Source of the DNA: Euptelea pleiosperma
Taxonomy: Eukaryota; Streptophyta; Magnoliopsida; Ranunculales; Eupteleaceae
Direction of reading: 5' to 3'
Assembly (NCBI GenBank): GCA_035048495.1
Contig: CM068553.1
Coordinates: 6,875,259-6,939,258 of the forward strand
DNA: 64,000 nt
Shown: piece by piece, positions 24,735 to 34,894 of the stretch
Numbering within the stretch: the first letter of the stretch is position 1
Layout of the letters: each line of letters opens with the position of its first letter
The notes under the pieces: model-generated
What the model was told of the DNA's origin: nothing
The model's input: only the letters and a program-made list of their open reading frames with translations
Databases searched by the model: none
Made by a program: the position numbers and the translations under genes

Positions 24735-24829
24735 CGGAAAATTTTCGAAACAAACCTAAGTTTAATGGTATTTTTGAAAAGGAACCGTATTTTTTAAAAT
24801 TTGTCAAAACAAACCTAGGACGCCGAACC
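24735..24829 (+). repeat. Left terminal inverted repeat of the MULE
   Basis: It starts CGGAAAATTTTCGAAAC and includes TTTGTCAAAACAAACCTAGG. It matches the inverse of 33638-33733 over about 95 bp, with roughly ten differences and small gaps. The same repeat bounds the elements at 33909-34534 and 57904-58694. Confidence 0.93.
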
Positions 24830-25058
24830 AGTCGGCGTATCTTCGGGAAATTAAGGAAATGGCAGTTTTGCCCTCACTATTCGCCAAACTGAACGGCGGG
24901 AGTTATTAACTGTCGCCGAAGCGTTCGGCGTCAGCTAATAAAACTCGCCATACCATTCGGCGTATCTTAATAAATATCGCCATACGGTATGGCGACTTTT
25001 GAAAGAGAACGCCAAACCGTTCGGCGACAGTTTATAACTCACGCCAAACGGTTCGGCG
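24821..25058. repeat. Left subterminal array of seven 17-bp palindromes
   Basis: Seven 17-mers of the form CGCC-N9-GGCG occur at 24821, 24882, 24914, 24946, 24978, 25010 and 25042, mostly spaced exactly 32 bp apart. Typical members are CGCCATACGGTATGGCG and CGCCAAACGGTTCGGCG. Their number, regular spacing and presence at both ends suggest transposase-binding sites. Binding itself is inferred. Confidence 0.85.
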
Positions 25059-25321
25059 GCAGTTAACGACCCTCGCCAATTCTTTCCACTAACAGCCAAA
25101 TTTGACCGTTTTTTTAACGTTAAAAATATATCCGTTGAAGAATGTATCCGTTGGAAGGTTTAATTTAAATTCACTCTTACTCCTCTTGGCTCAATTGTTC
25201 TCTCTCAATCTCTCAAACTCTCAATTGTTCTCTCAAATTCTCTTATACTCAATCTCTTCTAATTCTCTCATATTTTGTACAATTCACTACCTACAATTTT
25301 TTTATTTTTTCAAAATTAAAA

Positions 25322-27538
25322 ATGACGGCAAAAGCGATTATTTGTCGATACGGAGGCCAACTACAAGGGGAAACATATGTTGATGGATTTGAACGGATGT
25401 TATTCGAGTCGCCGGGGATCGCGTTGTCAGAATTTCGAGAGAAAGTTGCTATGCAATGTGAAATTCAGCAAAATTTTATCCTACGGTCAGTTATTACATT
25501 TGGTTCAGAAAAACATATGATTGACATTGTTAACAATCAATCTTTACAACATATATTTGACATTAATTTAACTTCTCCATATATAATTTTTTATGTTTGT
25601 CCAATACCACTTGAAAATATTACTTTTGAAAATCGATCGAATTATGGTCACACAAGTGTTCAATGTGAGCCTAGCTCATCAAATCAATTTCGAACTGATG
25701 ACCACAATTCGATTGTAGATGATGAAAATGAAAATGAAAATCTTGTTGATGATGAAGAAGAAGACACAGATGATGATCCGCAAGCCTATGGATATTGCTC
25801 ATCACCAACAAATGTTAATGTGAATGCTATATATATTGGTAAAGTTTATGATAATGTAATTCAATTTAGGCTTTCAATTTTAAATTTAGCAGTAAAAGAT
25901 AATTTTACAGTAAAATATGTGATAAATAATAGAGAAAAAGTTATAGTTACATGTGATGATCCAAATTGCCCATGGCGTGTATATGCTAAAAGAATGGCTA
26001 ATGGTGACATGTTTAGCATTATAACTTTTAACAATAGCCACACATGTTTAGGGAGGAGTGATTCAGTCGATCATCCTCAAGCAACTGTTAATTGGATAAA
26101 AGAAAAAATTAAAGGTCGTTTAGCTGATAACCAATTTTATAATCCAATAGAAATTATAAATGATATGAAACGCGAATATGGGGTAGAAGTCTCCTATAAC
26201 AAAGCTTGGAAAGCTAGAGAGAAAGCACTAGAAGACATTCATGGTTGTATAATAGAGGCTTATAGGAGTATGGATCATTACTGTCATACCATTTTAGAAA
26301 CAAATCCTGGTAGTTTTTGTTTTCTTAAAACTAACCAAAATGGAAATTTTGAACGAATTTTTATTTGTTTTAAAGCAAGTATTAATGGATTTAAAAATGG
26401 ATGCAAACCTATTGTAGGATTAGATGGTACATTTTTAAAGGGAAAATATCAAGGTATCTTGCTTGCAGCTACTACTGTTGATCCTGATGGTGGTACTTTT
26501 CCATTGGCATATGCAGTAGTTGAAGCTGAAGATAAACATACTTGGGATTGGTTTTTAAATTGTTTTGAAATGGCTATTAGACCTGTGGATTCTCAATTAT
26601 CGTTTATTTCTGATAGACAAAAAGGGCTAATACAGGCTGTTGCTAATCGTTTTCCTTCACATTACCATTTTTTCTGTATGAGACATTTTGAACAAAATTT
26701 AAAAAAACGATATAAAGAACCAATGTTTTGTAAGTTATTAATGAGAGCAGCTAAAGCATATAATTTAATAGATTGTGAAAATATTTTACAAACCATTAAA
26801 AATGAGAATTTAGAAATTTTTGAATGGATTATTAATGGTAATCAACAGTCACACAACTTAAGTTATTGGGCGACAGCTCATTCTCCTATTCCAAGACATA
26901 AGATATTAACATCTAATTTTGCAGAATCCTTTAATGCATGGATTAAGAAACTGCGTTCCAAACCAATAACAGGATTATTAGATGGAATTAGGTGTAAAAT
27001 AATAAAATGTATGGAAAAAAGAATGAAGAGAAGCAAAAAATGGACAACACAACTTGTCCCAACTGCTCATAAAGAAATTGATAGCAAAATAAAAAAATCA
27101 AGAACTATGACCATTTTGGCTATTGATAACATAAAATTTGAGATTAAAGATCATGAAAAATCAAGAGATGAAGTGATAAACTTAGATAACAGAACTTGTA
27201 CATGTGGAGAATGGCAGGACACTTTGATTCCGTGTCCACATGCTATAGCTACAATTAGATACAAAAGATGGGATGTTTATCAATTTTGTCCTCCTGAACT
27301 ATCAGTTGAAAGGTACCAACAAGTTTATGCAACTTGTATGGAAGGAATCCCAAGCCCATATCAATTGCAAAATTCTTTTGAGAGTTCAATGCAAATATTA
27401 CCACCATTGACTCGACGTCGTCCTGGTCGTCCTAAGGTAAATCGACGAAACACCGACATTCGAGAAGTACGACCACTACATTGTAGTCGTTGTGGTGGTA
27501 TTGGACATAACCGATCAACTTGTACAAATCCAATTTGA
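25322..27538 (+). CDS. MuDR/MULE-type transposase, intact
   Basis: A single 738-aa frame begins at an ATG and has no internal stop. The N-terminal 100 residues resemble the PB1-like domain often found in MULE transposases. An acidic linker (about 120-150) follows. Residues about 180-240 form the MuDR DNA-binding/FLYWCH-like zinc finger, with CDDPNC and HTC. The catalytic MULE domain shows the DDE candidates D368 (GLDGTFLKG), D431 (FISDRQKG) and E535 (NFAESFNAW). A SWIM zinc finger (C626, C628, C638, H640) and a CCHC knuckle (C721, C724, H729, C734) end the protein. The enzyme should cut and rejoin the element ends in the nucleus. AT-rich codons contrast with the host genes. Convergent with the PMD gene. 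Confidence 0.95.
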   Translation: MTAKAIICRYGGQLQGETYVDGFERMLFESPGIALSEFREKVAMQCEIQQNFILRSVITFGSEKHMIDIVNNQSLQHIFDINLTSPYIIFYVCPIPLENITFENRSNYGHTSVQCEPSSSNQFRTDDHNSIVDDENENENLVDDEEEDTDDDPQAYGYCSSPTNVNVNAIYIGKVYDNVIQFRLSILNLAVKDNFTVKYVINNREKVIVTCDDPNCPWRVYAKRMANGDMFSIITFNNSHTCLGRSDSVDHPQATVNWIKEKIKGRLADNQFYNPIEIINDMKREYGVEVSYNKAWKAREKALEDIHGCIIEAYRSMDHYCHTILETNPGSFCFLKTNQNGNFERIFICFKASINGFKNGCKPIVGLDGTFLKGKYQGILLAATTVDPDGGTFPLAYAVVEAEDKHTWDWFLNCFEMAIRPVDSQLSFISDRQKGLIQAVANRFPSHYHFFCMRHFEQNLKKRYKEPMFCKLLMRAAKAYNLIDCENILQTIKNENLEIFEWIINGNQQSHNLSYWATAHSPIPRHKILTSNFAESFNAWIKKLRSKPITGLLDGIRCKIIKCMEKRMKRSKKWTTQLVPTAHKEIDSKIKKSRTMTILAIDNIKFEIKDHEKSRDEVINLDNRTCTCGEWQDTLIPCPHAIATIRYKRWDVYQFCPPELSVERYQQVYATCMEGIPSPYQLQNSFESSMQILPPLTRRRPGRPKVNRRNTDIREVRPLHCSRCGGIGHNRSTCTNPI

Positions 27539-28620
27539 AAATAAAGCCTTATTTGAAGAAAAAAAACATTTCCTACAGAAGAGATGACTACGATAAAAGG
27601 TACGATATCTTTTCTAAAGTCTTATTTTTCACTACATAATCTAACTTGAGCGTCGGAGTGGTTTCTTTGCAGGTGGAGGAGTTTCAACTTGGAGTATGTG
27701 TAATACCCTGACCCGCACCCTAGGGTAATTTTGTAAATTTTTAGCTTGTGAGTATTTTGAATCTCAAATCGGTAAACGTCTTTCATCATAAGGTAAGTAA
27801 CACTGACTGTAGTTATGAGATATGCCATCACTACTACCATGTAGTTGCTTGTTACTAGGCTCCGGCTCACGGTATTATACCGATTAACTTTCAGACGAAG
27901 AAGGGACGTTTGAAGTTGTTGGTACGATCATGGATGAAGACGAAAATGACGAGGAGATCGGGAATGACGTCTAATGTCTTTAGCATGTGTTAAGCATTTG
28001 ACTTTCAATAGGTGATCCATGGTTGAGACATGGAAATTTCAGAATGTATCTTATGTGAACATAGAATGGATATTATCCTAGGATCTTTTAATAAGAATTT
28101 ATCATTATTTTATATGATTTGTGGGGTGGAGCCCACAATTACATGAGTTAATGGTTAATCTTTGATGATCATGATATTCCTTTCAAGATGGATATCAACC
28201 ACACAAAAAATCAGCCCATTCCAACATTTGCAGCCTTGTGAAAAGTGGATTGCAAATAAAAAAAAAATTTTAACCGTTCATTTTCCCCGTTAAAAAAGGT
28301 CCATATTAGATAGGGTTCGAAGTTTTAAAAATGACTAATTTTTGGCGAGGATGATCTCTATGGTGTGGAGATTACCTCGCCAAAAATCAGCCATTAACTC
28401 ATCTGCATGTAGGTCCCACGTCTGCATGTGGACCACAGTTATCTATCAACATTTGGTCTTATGGATGTATAAATTTTTGAAACTATCCTAATGTGGAGGG
28501 AATCCCACCCTAAACACGCTCAAACCGAATATGAAGTGATTCAAAAAATGATAATAAAAGTCAACAAACCCAACATATGTAGCTATACTATAAGAAATAC
28601 AAAAGAAAACTCCCCACAGT
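27539..28620. other. Spacer between the convergent MULE genes: LTR-like and foldback remnants
   Basis: The motif ACTTGAGCGTCGGAGT near 27645, followed by TTTGCAGG, is shared with 53552-53570 and is a familiar word near plant gypsy-type LTR ends. At about 28120-28440 a foldback remnant carries AAAAATCAGCCCATTC and TCGCCAAAAATCAGCCATTA. No coding region is supported. Confidence 0.5.
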
Positions 28621-30983
28621 CTAATGCTTACACTTCTTACCTTTCTTACTCCTCCCACCCTTTAATAACTCCAATGCCCCTCTAATTAGTCTCTCTCTCT
28701 GTGGGAATCTTTGCTCAACCTGAGATGGTTCTATTGGCACATGGGATGGAGGTATAATAGACGACGGCGTCGATGGATGATGTATGGCAGAAGATGATCC
28801 TACATCACATGCCGATTGATGTTGAACATCATCACCTTCTTGTGGATCATCACCTTCTTGATCATTACCTTCTTGATCATCATCTACAAACACATCATCC
28901 CACTCACCACCTTCTTGATTACCTTGATGAGGATGACGATGTTGAGGAAACTGTCGAACAACGACAAAAGGGGCCTGAGGAGGCGGATCAACATGCTGTG
29001 GGAAAAATTCACTGGGTGGGTCCCGCCTCAATCTCTCAATAGAGATCGAAATGCGATCACTAACAGGAGGCTCAAGATGTAGATCTGTGATCACATTTGA
29101 CAAATACGCCGCCTATAAAAATAAACCAAATATTTTATTAATATATTAAATTCTAAAATATAATAAAAAGACTTATAGATCTGTGAATTACCTCATATTC
29201 ATTTGTTGACCTATACCAATCAAGCAAGCCATCCGAGTATCCCCTTGGCATATATCTTGGCTCCTGATATTGAATGCTCACATTATAGATACGAGGACAA
29301 CCATACCATTGTTCAAAATTCTCATCTGCTCAAATAATTGCAATACAAATTATGTAAGACATTATTATCTGAGAATAATAAATACTAATTTTAAACAATT
29401 ACGTTATTGCAGTTTACCTTGTAAGTTAGTGCAAACTTCACCGACCACTCGAAATCGCTCAAACCTATTCATCCAATCTGATATCGCTCGCGACATATCA
29501 AACTTAGTCTTTTTACCTGCTCTCAACCAACATAAGGGAGACACTGGAATATTTTGGTGCAGGCCTAATTGTCGCATACATCGATCTGCCGGATGAAATT
29601 CAGCGGTGTCTAAATATATAACACATGCACGATGAAGACTAGCATCCCGTGCCATCCGCAATATCGGTAGAGCATCATCAGATATGGGATAATAGGGAAG
29701 CCAAATAACCTGAAAAATAAAAAATTTAAAAAAATCAGATTAACAATTTTTAATTAATAAAAATTTTAATACTAAAATTTTACTTACGTGATTTCGAGTT
29801 AACATGTCTAACTCTTGACGATATAATGGCACACTATGGGTAGGATCACTATTATATACTCTATTACCCATCATCCATCTGAAGAATCGTGGAAACGTAC
29901 GTGCTTCCGGATTAGATATAGGTCTCCCAACAGATGGAAAATGCTCGTGTGCCCATACCTTAATAAATAAGATTAAAATATATTAATAAAAATGTATCGA
30001 ATAATAAATGAATTGTTGAATAATTTGAAAACAAATTACCTGAAGGAGGACAATACACCCAGTAAGGCTTTTTTTCTCCTTCAAAGAAAAACATGCTAAG
30101 TGTCTATACAAATATGCCAAGACCGCAGCCCCCCACGCATATTCGCCCGCTGTTTTGAAGTCTTCTAATAAATGCAACAATTTCGCTGAAACTCTATTGC
30201 CGCTGCCATCGGGAAACATAGTGTTTCCGCATAGTGCTAATAAATAAGCACGAGTGTGACACTCGATCTACAATAAAGAAACACAATTATTTTATATAAG
30301 CACGAGTGTGACATTAATTTATTATTTTATATTCATTAATGATTATAAATATTACCTGATATTGAGTCGGCTCTGGAGGTAATACGGCAAAATTTTGTTG
30401 CAGCCAACTAAGTTTAATTTGACCATGTTTTGATCTTTCTTCATCCTCCGGCGGGACACCCAGTAAACGTATCAAAAGTGATGTGTAGTCCTCATTTTCC
30501 TCAGAAGGAGGAAGAATCAGAGGACGACCAACAATACTCAAACCAAGACAATGGAGAGTGTCCTCTAGTGTAATAGACATCTCTCCAAAAGGAAAATGGA
30601 ATGTACATGTCTTTGGCCAAAAACGCTCAGCAAGACAATAACACAAACTCAGATCAGTGTTATACCATCGAAGATGATGGTAATAACCAAAACCTGCTTG
30701 TGTTACTAACTCAAGCTGAGCGGGTGACAACTCATCCCAATTATCAACCCATCTCCCATGAAAACGTGCCCGATAATCACTATAATCCACCTACATCAAT
30801 TATTATAATATAAGAGATAACTCCTAATCATATTATACAATAATTTAGAACTTAATAAAAAATTTATAAAATACTAACCTTGCCACTCCAAATGTCATTA
30901 CATCGATGACGTAATCGATCACTTTGAACATCAGGGGTAGTGGGACCACCCGGAATACGACCATCGTTAACAATGTATGCCAT
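28621..30983 (-). CDS. Plant mobile domain (MAIN/PP7-like) protein encoded by the MULE
   Basis: Seven exons, all GT/AG and in phase: 30983-30879, 30790-30356, 30267-30040, 29958-29788, 29709-29418, 29325-29192 and 29112-28621, joined to 618 codons plus stop. The PMD spans about residues 35-450, with typical words WNTD-like RWYNTDLSLCYCLAERFW, TLEDTLHCLGLSIVGRP, GNRVSAKLLHLLEDF and HVIWLPYYPISDD. The C-terminal part is low-complexity, with Pro, Gln, Glu and Asp repeats (QEGDD/QEGND), and ends in a basic GGRSKKGKKCKH. PMD proteins exist as host genes (MAIN, MAIL1, involved in silencing and genome integrity) and as passengers of retroelements and MULEs. The role here is unknown. Position inside the terminal repeats, opposite the transposase, marks it as element cargo. 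The exon model is by eye. Confidence 0.85.
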
Positions 30984-31149
30984 GCTTCACATCAATAATT
31001 AGTCTAAGTGGTGATTTGTAACTATTATATTTGACATTTTTTTCATATGCTCACATGGAAAATAAATCAATGTACCCACATAGAAGATAAATCAATGTAC
31101 CCACACGGAAGATAAATCAGCCCAAATATGAGTTTCAAATCAACAATAA

Positions 31150-31310
31150 AAAGAAAAATGATCAGGCTTGGGGACCCCTATACCCCATTTTTTGGCCCCT
31201 ATGTTGGCGTATCCACATAAAAGATGAATCGATGGCTGATTTTTAGTGGGGATGATCTCCTCACCAAATAAATTGCCCCAATAAAAAAGTCAGCCATAAG
31301 TCAACCTTAA
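31150..31310. mobile_element. Half of a GGGTCGGG-type foldback inside the MULE
   Basis: It contains CCCCTATACCCCATTTTTTGG, TATCCACATAAAAGATGAATC and GATGGCTGATTTTTAGTGG. This is the arm of the family seen complete at 15844-16159. The opposite arm is missing. Confidence 0.5.
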
Positions 31311-31385
31311 AACCTAAAATCAGGTTGATTAGTGATTTCTAGGCATTGACCTTTGTACCTCAAATACTGTTCAAATTCCACAATA

Positions 31386-32600
31386 GAGATTAACCCATGA
31401 AAACAAGTCCAATCCAATGCTTATAAATCACTAATCAAGCTGATTTTCGGTTTGTAGGTCCACTTAGGGATTGACCAAACATCCATACTGTCAGAGTCCT
31501 CTAAGAGTGTGCCTACCTCATATTGTGTCTTCTAAGAGTTTTGCTTTTTTTTTTTTTCTCTCTTTTAGGATCGGGCTCCATTGACAGATCTAAAATGACA
31601 GGGACACAATATAAGCCACATGGCACACTGTTACAGGACTATGAATGTACAGATGTTTGTCCTATCTCATGGTGGACCTACAAACCAAAACTCAGCCTAA
31701 TTAGTGATACTGCTCAAATTCCCACAGTTGAGATCAGCCCATGAAAACAAGTCCAATCCAATGCCTATAAATCACTAATCAAGCTGATTTTCGGTTTGTA
31801 GGTCCACTTAGGGATTGACCAAACATCCATACTGTCAGAGTCCTCTAAGAGTGTGCCTGGCTCATATTGTGTCATCTTAAGAGTTTTGCTTTTTTTTTTT
31901 TTTCTCCTTTAGGATCGGGCTTCATTGACAGATCTAAAATGACAGGGACACAATATAAGCCACATGGCACACTGTTACAGGACTATGAATGTACAGATGT
32001 TTGTCCTATCTCATGGTGGACCTACAAACCAAAACTCAGCCTAATTAGTGATACTGCTCAAATTCCCACAGTTGAGATCAGCCCATGAAAACAAGTCCAA
32101 TCCAATGCCTATAAATCACTAATCAAGCTGATTTTCGGTTTGTAGGTCCACTTAGGGATTGACCAAACATCTATACTGTCAGAGTCCTCTAAGAGTGTGC
32201 CTGGCTCATATTGTGTCCTCTTAAGAGTTTTGCTTTTTCTTTTTTTTCTCCTTTAGGATCGGGCTCCATTGACAGATCTAAAATGACAGGGACACAATAT
32301 AAGCCACATGGCACACTGTTACAGGACTATGAATGTACAGATGTTTGTCCTATCTCATGGTGGACCTACAAACCAAAACTCAGCCTGATTAGTGATTTAT
32401 AAGTGTTGCGTTTTTGTACCTCAAATACTGCTCAAATTCCCACAATTGAGATCAGCCCATGAAAACAAGTCCAATCCAATGCCTATAAATCACTAATCAG
32501 GCTGATTTTCGGTTTGTAAGTCCACTTAGGGATTGACCAAACATCCATATAGTCAGAGTCCTCTAAGAGTGTGCCACGTGGCTCATATTGTGTCCAGTAA
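31386..32600. repeat. Three 344-bp tandem copies of a foldback element plus a terminal half
   Basis: Units begin at about 31386, 31730 and 32074, each containing a T-rich tract, GATCGGGCTCCATTGACAG (or a near copy) and the CCTAGG-family arms. A last half unit ends with GTGCCACGTGGCTCATATTG at 32600. The first two units lack about 30 bp of the centre that is present in the third. Three nearly identical 63-73-codon open frames at the same phase are artefacts of this array. Confidence 0.9.
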
Positions 32601-32606
32601 GTAGAG

Positions 32607-33056
32607 CCTGAGCATGCGGAGGCAGCATTATTGGTAGTCACCGCTGCCATATGGGCTCACTAACTGCATCGATGTTTATCCCACCCCTTGGTGGATATAC
32701 AGACCAAAAATCAGCACTATTGGTTGTCACCGCTGCCATTTGGGTTCACTGACCGCATGGATGTTTATCCCACCCCTTGGTGGATATACAGACCAAAAAT
32801 CACCTTGATTGATAATCTATAACCATTAGATTTTAACACTTTTTAGAAAATTTTGAGGGGCTATACCTCTTATAGCCGTTGAATGCAACTATTTTTTAGT
32901 ACTAAAACCAACGGCTAAAAATCATTCAACAAGCTGATTTTTTGTACGAATGTCTATTAAGGGGTGGGATAAACATCCATGCGGTCAGTGCGCCCAGATG
33001 GCAGTGGTGACTACCAAAAATGCCGCTTCAGCAAATGAAAAGATCCCAGGTATACA
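32607..33056. mobile_element. Rearranged GATGTAAC-family foldback inside the MULE
   Basis: The arms carry GGTAGTCACCGCTGCCAT and the inverse GGCAGTGGTGACTACC. About 90 bp of the left arm is tandemly duplicated (CACCCCTTGGTGGATATACAG occurs twice, near 32692 and 32771). The right end matches the GCCGCTTCAGCAAATGA word of the family. Confidence 0.75.
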
Positions 33057-33457
33057 ATAGACGGTCCACGGATTCTTCAACTTGTAAAATATTCTACAGA
33101 TCTTAGAATGATCCGAATTTTTTTTAAGGTGATCTCTTCACCATAAAGACCATCCTCACCAACAATGATTCCATTCAAACAATTTTAACCCCAACTTTAG
33201 AGTAAAAAAATGTGGGTTAAAAGTTAGAGAAGTAAAAAAATATTAACAGTGAAAAGTTAAAAAAAAAAAAGGTTGGTTAACAGTAAATTTTTTATTACTG
33301 TTACCAAGATGTAAAAATATTAAATATTTGACTTACCTGAGGGGCCGGAAAGTTTCTTCGGGAGCACAAACCACCGAGTTACGACGGGCTTTCAGCGGAC
33401 AAGGAGGCGGAGGAAGTCGCCGGAAGAGTTTTTGCTTTGGCGTATAACAAAAGGAAC

Positions 33458-33647
33458 CGCCGAACCGTTTGGCGTATCCATTCAGAAACCGCCAAACCGT
33501 ATGGCGATATTCTAAGAAAAACGCCAGACGGTTAGGCGATATTCTAAGCGATACGCCATACCGTTTGGCGTATCTTTGCACCGCCAACATTCTCATTTAT
33601 TCCGAGGGCAATTTTGGTATTTTTAAAATCCGCCCAACGGTTCGGCG
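33458..33647. repeat. Right subterminal array of five 17-bp palindromes
   Basis: CGCC-N9-GGCG 17-mers occur at 33458, 33490, 33522, 33554 and 33631. The first four are spaced exactly 32 bp apart, mirroring the left end. Confidence 0.85.
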
Positions 33648-33733
33648 TTCTAGGTTTGTTTTGACAAATATACAAAAATACGGTTCTTTTTGGAAAATAC
33701 CCTAAAATTCGGGTTCGTTTCGAAAATTTTCCG
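33638..33733 (-). repeat. Right terminal inverted repeat of the MULE
   Basis: The inverse begins CGGAAAATTTTCGAAACGAAC and matches the left terminus at 24735-24829. The flanking TTCACAAAA at 33734-33742 completes the 9-bp duplication. Confidence 0.93.
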
Positions 33734-33742
33734 TTCACAAAA

Positions 33743-33895
33743 ATTTGGGGTACAAAGATCCAAAGGTTTGAAATCACTGAGCGTTGATAAGGTCAGTCAG
33801 TGTCCTCTAAGAATGTGTCGTGCGGCTATTATTGTGGGAGGGCAGCGGCTTCGCTGAGTATCGACGGTCAGCGAAGTTTTACTCGAGGGAGACGG
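33743..33895. mobile_element. Right part of the foldback element split by the MULE
   Basis: This continues the apex and right arm of the copy interrupted at 24734, with GGGGTACAAAGATCCAAAGG, TTTGAAATCACTGAG and CGGCTATTATTGTGGGAGGG, and ends near GAAGTTTTACTCGAGG. Confidence 0.7.
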
Positions 33896-34100
33896 TAATA
33901 AGAAAGAACGGAAAATTTTCGAAACAAACCCAGGTTTAAGGGTATTTTGCAAAAAGAACCGTATTTTTTGAAATTTGTCAAAACAAACCTAGGACGTCGG
34001 ACCGTTTGGCGTATTCTCAAGAAACTTTAAAATGGCTGAATTGCCCTCTTCAAACGATACGCCAAATGGTTAGGCGTATGTTGTTATACGTCGCCGAACG

Positions 34101-34163
34101 GTATGGCGTATCACTTTGTGAACCGCCAAACCGTTTGGCGGTTCACAAAGTGATACGCCATAC
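34101..34163. repeat. 63-bp perfect palindrome in the 626-bp MULE derivative
   Basis: Pairing is complete around base 34132 from 34101 to 34163, and extends to 34092-34172 with two mismatches. It is made of three consecutive CGCC-N9-GGCG sites joined by inverted 15-bp linkers. Confidence 0.93.
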
Positions 34164-34303
34164 TGTTAGGCGTTTATTTTTTACTGTGTTAACGTGAAAC
34201 TCACGTTTGATGATGTTAGAAATTTCAGATCACCAAAAATCAGCCATTGATTTATCTTCCTTGTGTGTACACCAAAATTATGAAAAAAAAAAGTCAAATC
34301 GCC

Positions 34304-34364
34304 GTCAGACGCCATACTGTTTGGCGATGGTTAATAACCGTCGCCAAACAGTATGGCGTCTGAC
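34304..34364. repeat. 61-bp palindrome in the 626-bp MULE derivative
   Basis: The centre is at base 34334 (GGTTAATAACC). Arms of 30 bases pair with one mismatch and include CGCCATACTGTTTGGCG and its inverse. Confidence 0.9.
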
Positions 34365-34894
34365 AATGATTTGACATTTTTCAGGCAATAGGACAGGGGC
34401 AAATCTGCCATTAAAATATTTTTTGAGCATACGCCAAATGGTTTGGCGACCTAGGTTTGTTTTGACAAATTTCTAAAAGTACGGTTCTTTTTGGAAAATA
34501 CCCTTAAACTTGGGTTCGTTTCGAAAATTTTCCGAAGAAAGAAAGAACTGAGAAGTGTGGATTTTATCTCGCTCTCTCTCTTAGACAAATACGTCGGGAT
34601 CTGCGCCCCAAAACGAAAGATTAAGGAAAAAACAAATATTAAAAAAAGGTCTGTACTTTGTACCGAACTTGCAGCGACTCTTGAGACGCTCGTTAGTCAA
34701 TGGCGTTCGCTTTTCAAACTCTCGCTCTCCCTCGTACCCTCTCTATCCAACCAAAATAACACCACGAAAAAGGGAAAACCTCAGAATCCCGGCATATCTA
34801 TGATGGACATCTGCCGGCTCTCGATCACTCTCGCCGATTTCAATGGCGTTTTTTTCTGCAAAAAATAAGAAAAGATATTCTTCTCTGCAAGCAG

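Larger units (their letters stand above)
24735..33733 (+). mobile_element. Complete Mutator-like element carrying a transposase and a plant mobile domain gene
   Basis: The termini are about 96-bp inverted repeats starting CGGAAAATTTTCGAAAC. The element is bordered by a perfect 9-bp duplication TTCACAAAA (24726-24734 and 33734-33742), which is characteristic of Mutator insertions. It is 8,999 bp. Contents in order: left terminal repeat with subterminal palindromes, transposase (25322-27538, plus), an LTR-like remnant near 27645, foldback-derived DNA (28120-28440), the PMD gene (28621-30983, minus), a 344-bp foldback triplication (31386-32600), another foldback (32607-33056), then subterminal palindromes and the right terminal repeat. 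Both genes have open frames, so the element may be autonomous. Later insertions have enlarged it. Confidence 0.93.
33909..34534. mobile_element. Non-autonomous MULE derivative (626 bp) with 9-bp duplication
   Basis: The termini are the same CGGAAAATTTTCGAAAC inverted repeats as the 9-kb element. It is flanked by perfect AAGAAAGAA (33900-33908 and 34535-34543). The interior has no gene. It consists of CGCC-N9-GGCG palindromes (for example 34092, 34124, 34156, 34310, 34342, 34433) and two long hairpins. It lies only 166 bp from the right end duplication of the large element, so the two inserted separately. Confidence 0.93.

Noticed and set aside
24821..25058. Regular 32-bp spaced repeats, considered as a CRISPR-like array
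   Set aside because: The window is plant nuclear DNA; the units are palindromes at a transposon end and have no unique spacers or cas genes.
31523..32402. Three nearly identical 63-73-codon frames (MCLLRVLLFF-like) resembling a gene family
   Set aside because: They repeat at exactly 344 bp and are simply translations of the tandem foldback units; no domain, no splice support.
34491..34868. 125-codon plus-strand frame after the 626-bp MITE
   Set aside because: It begins inside the MITE terminal repeat, has no recognisable domain and runs into a foldback; treated as chance.
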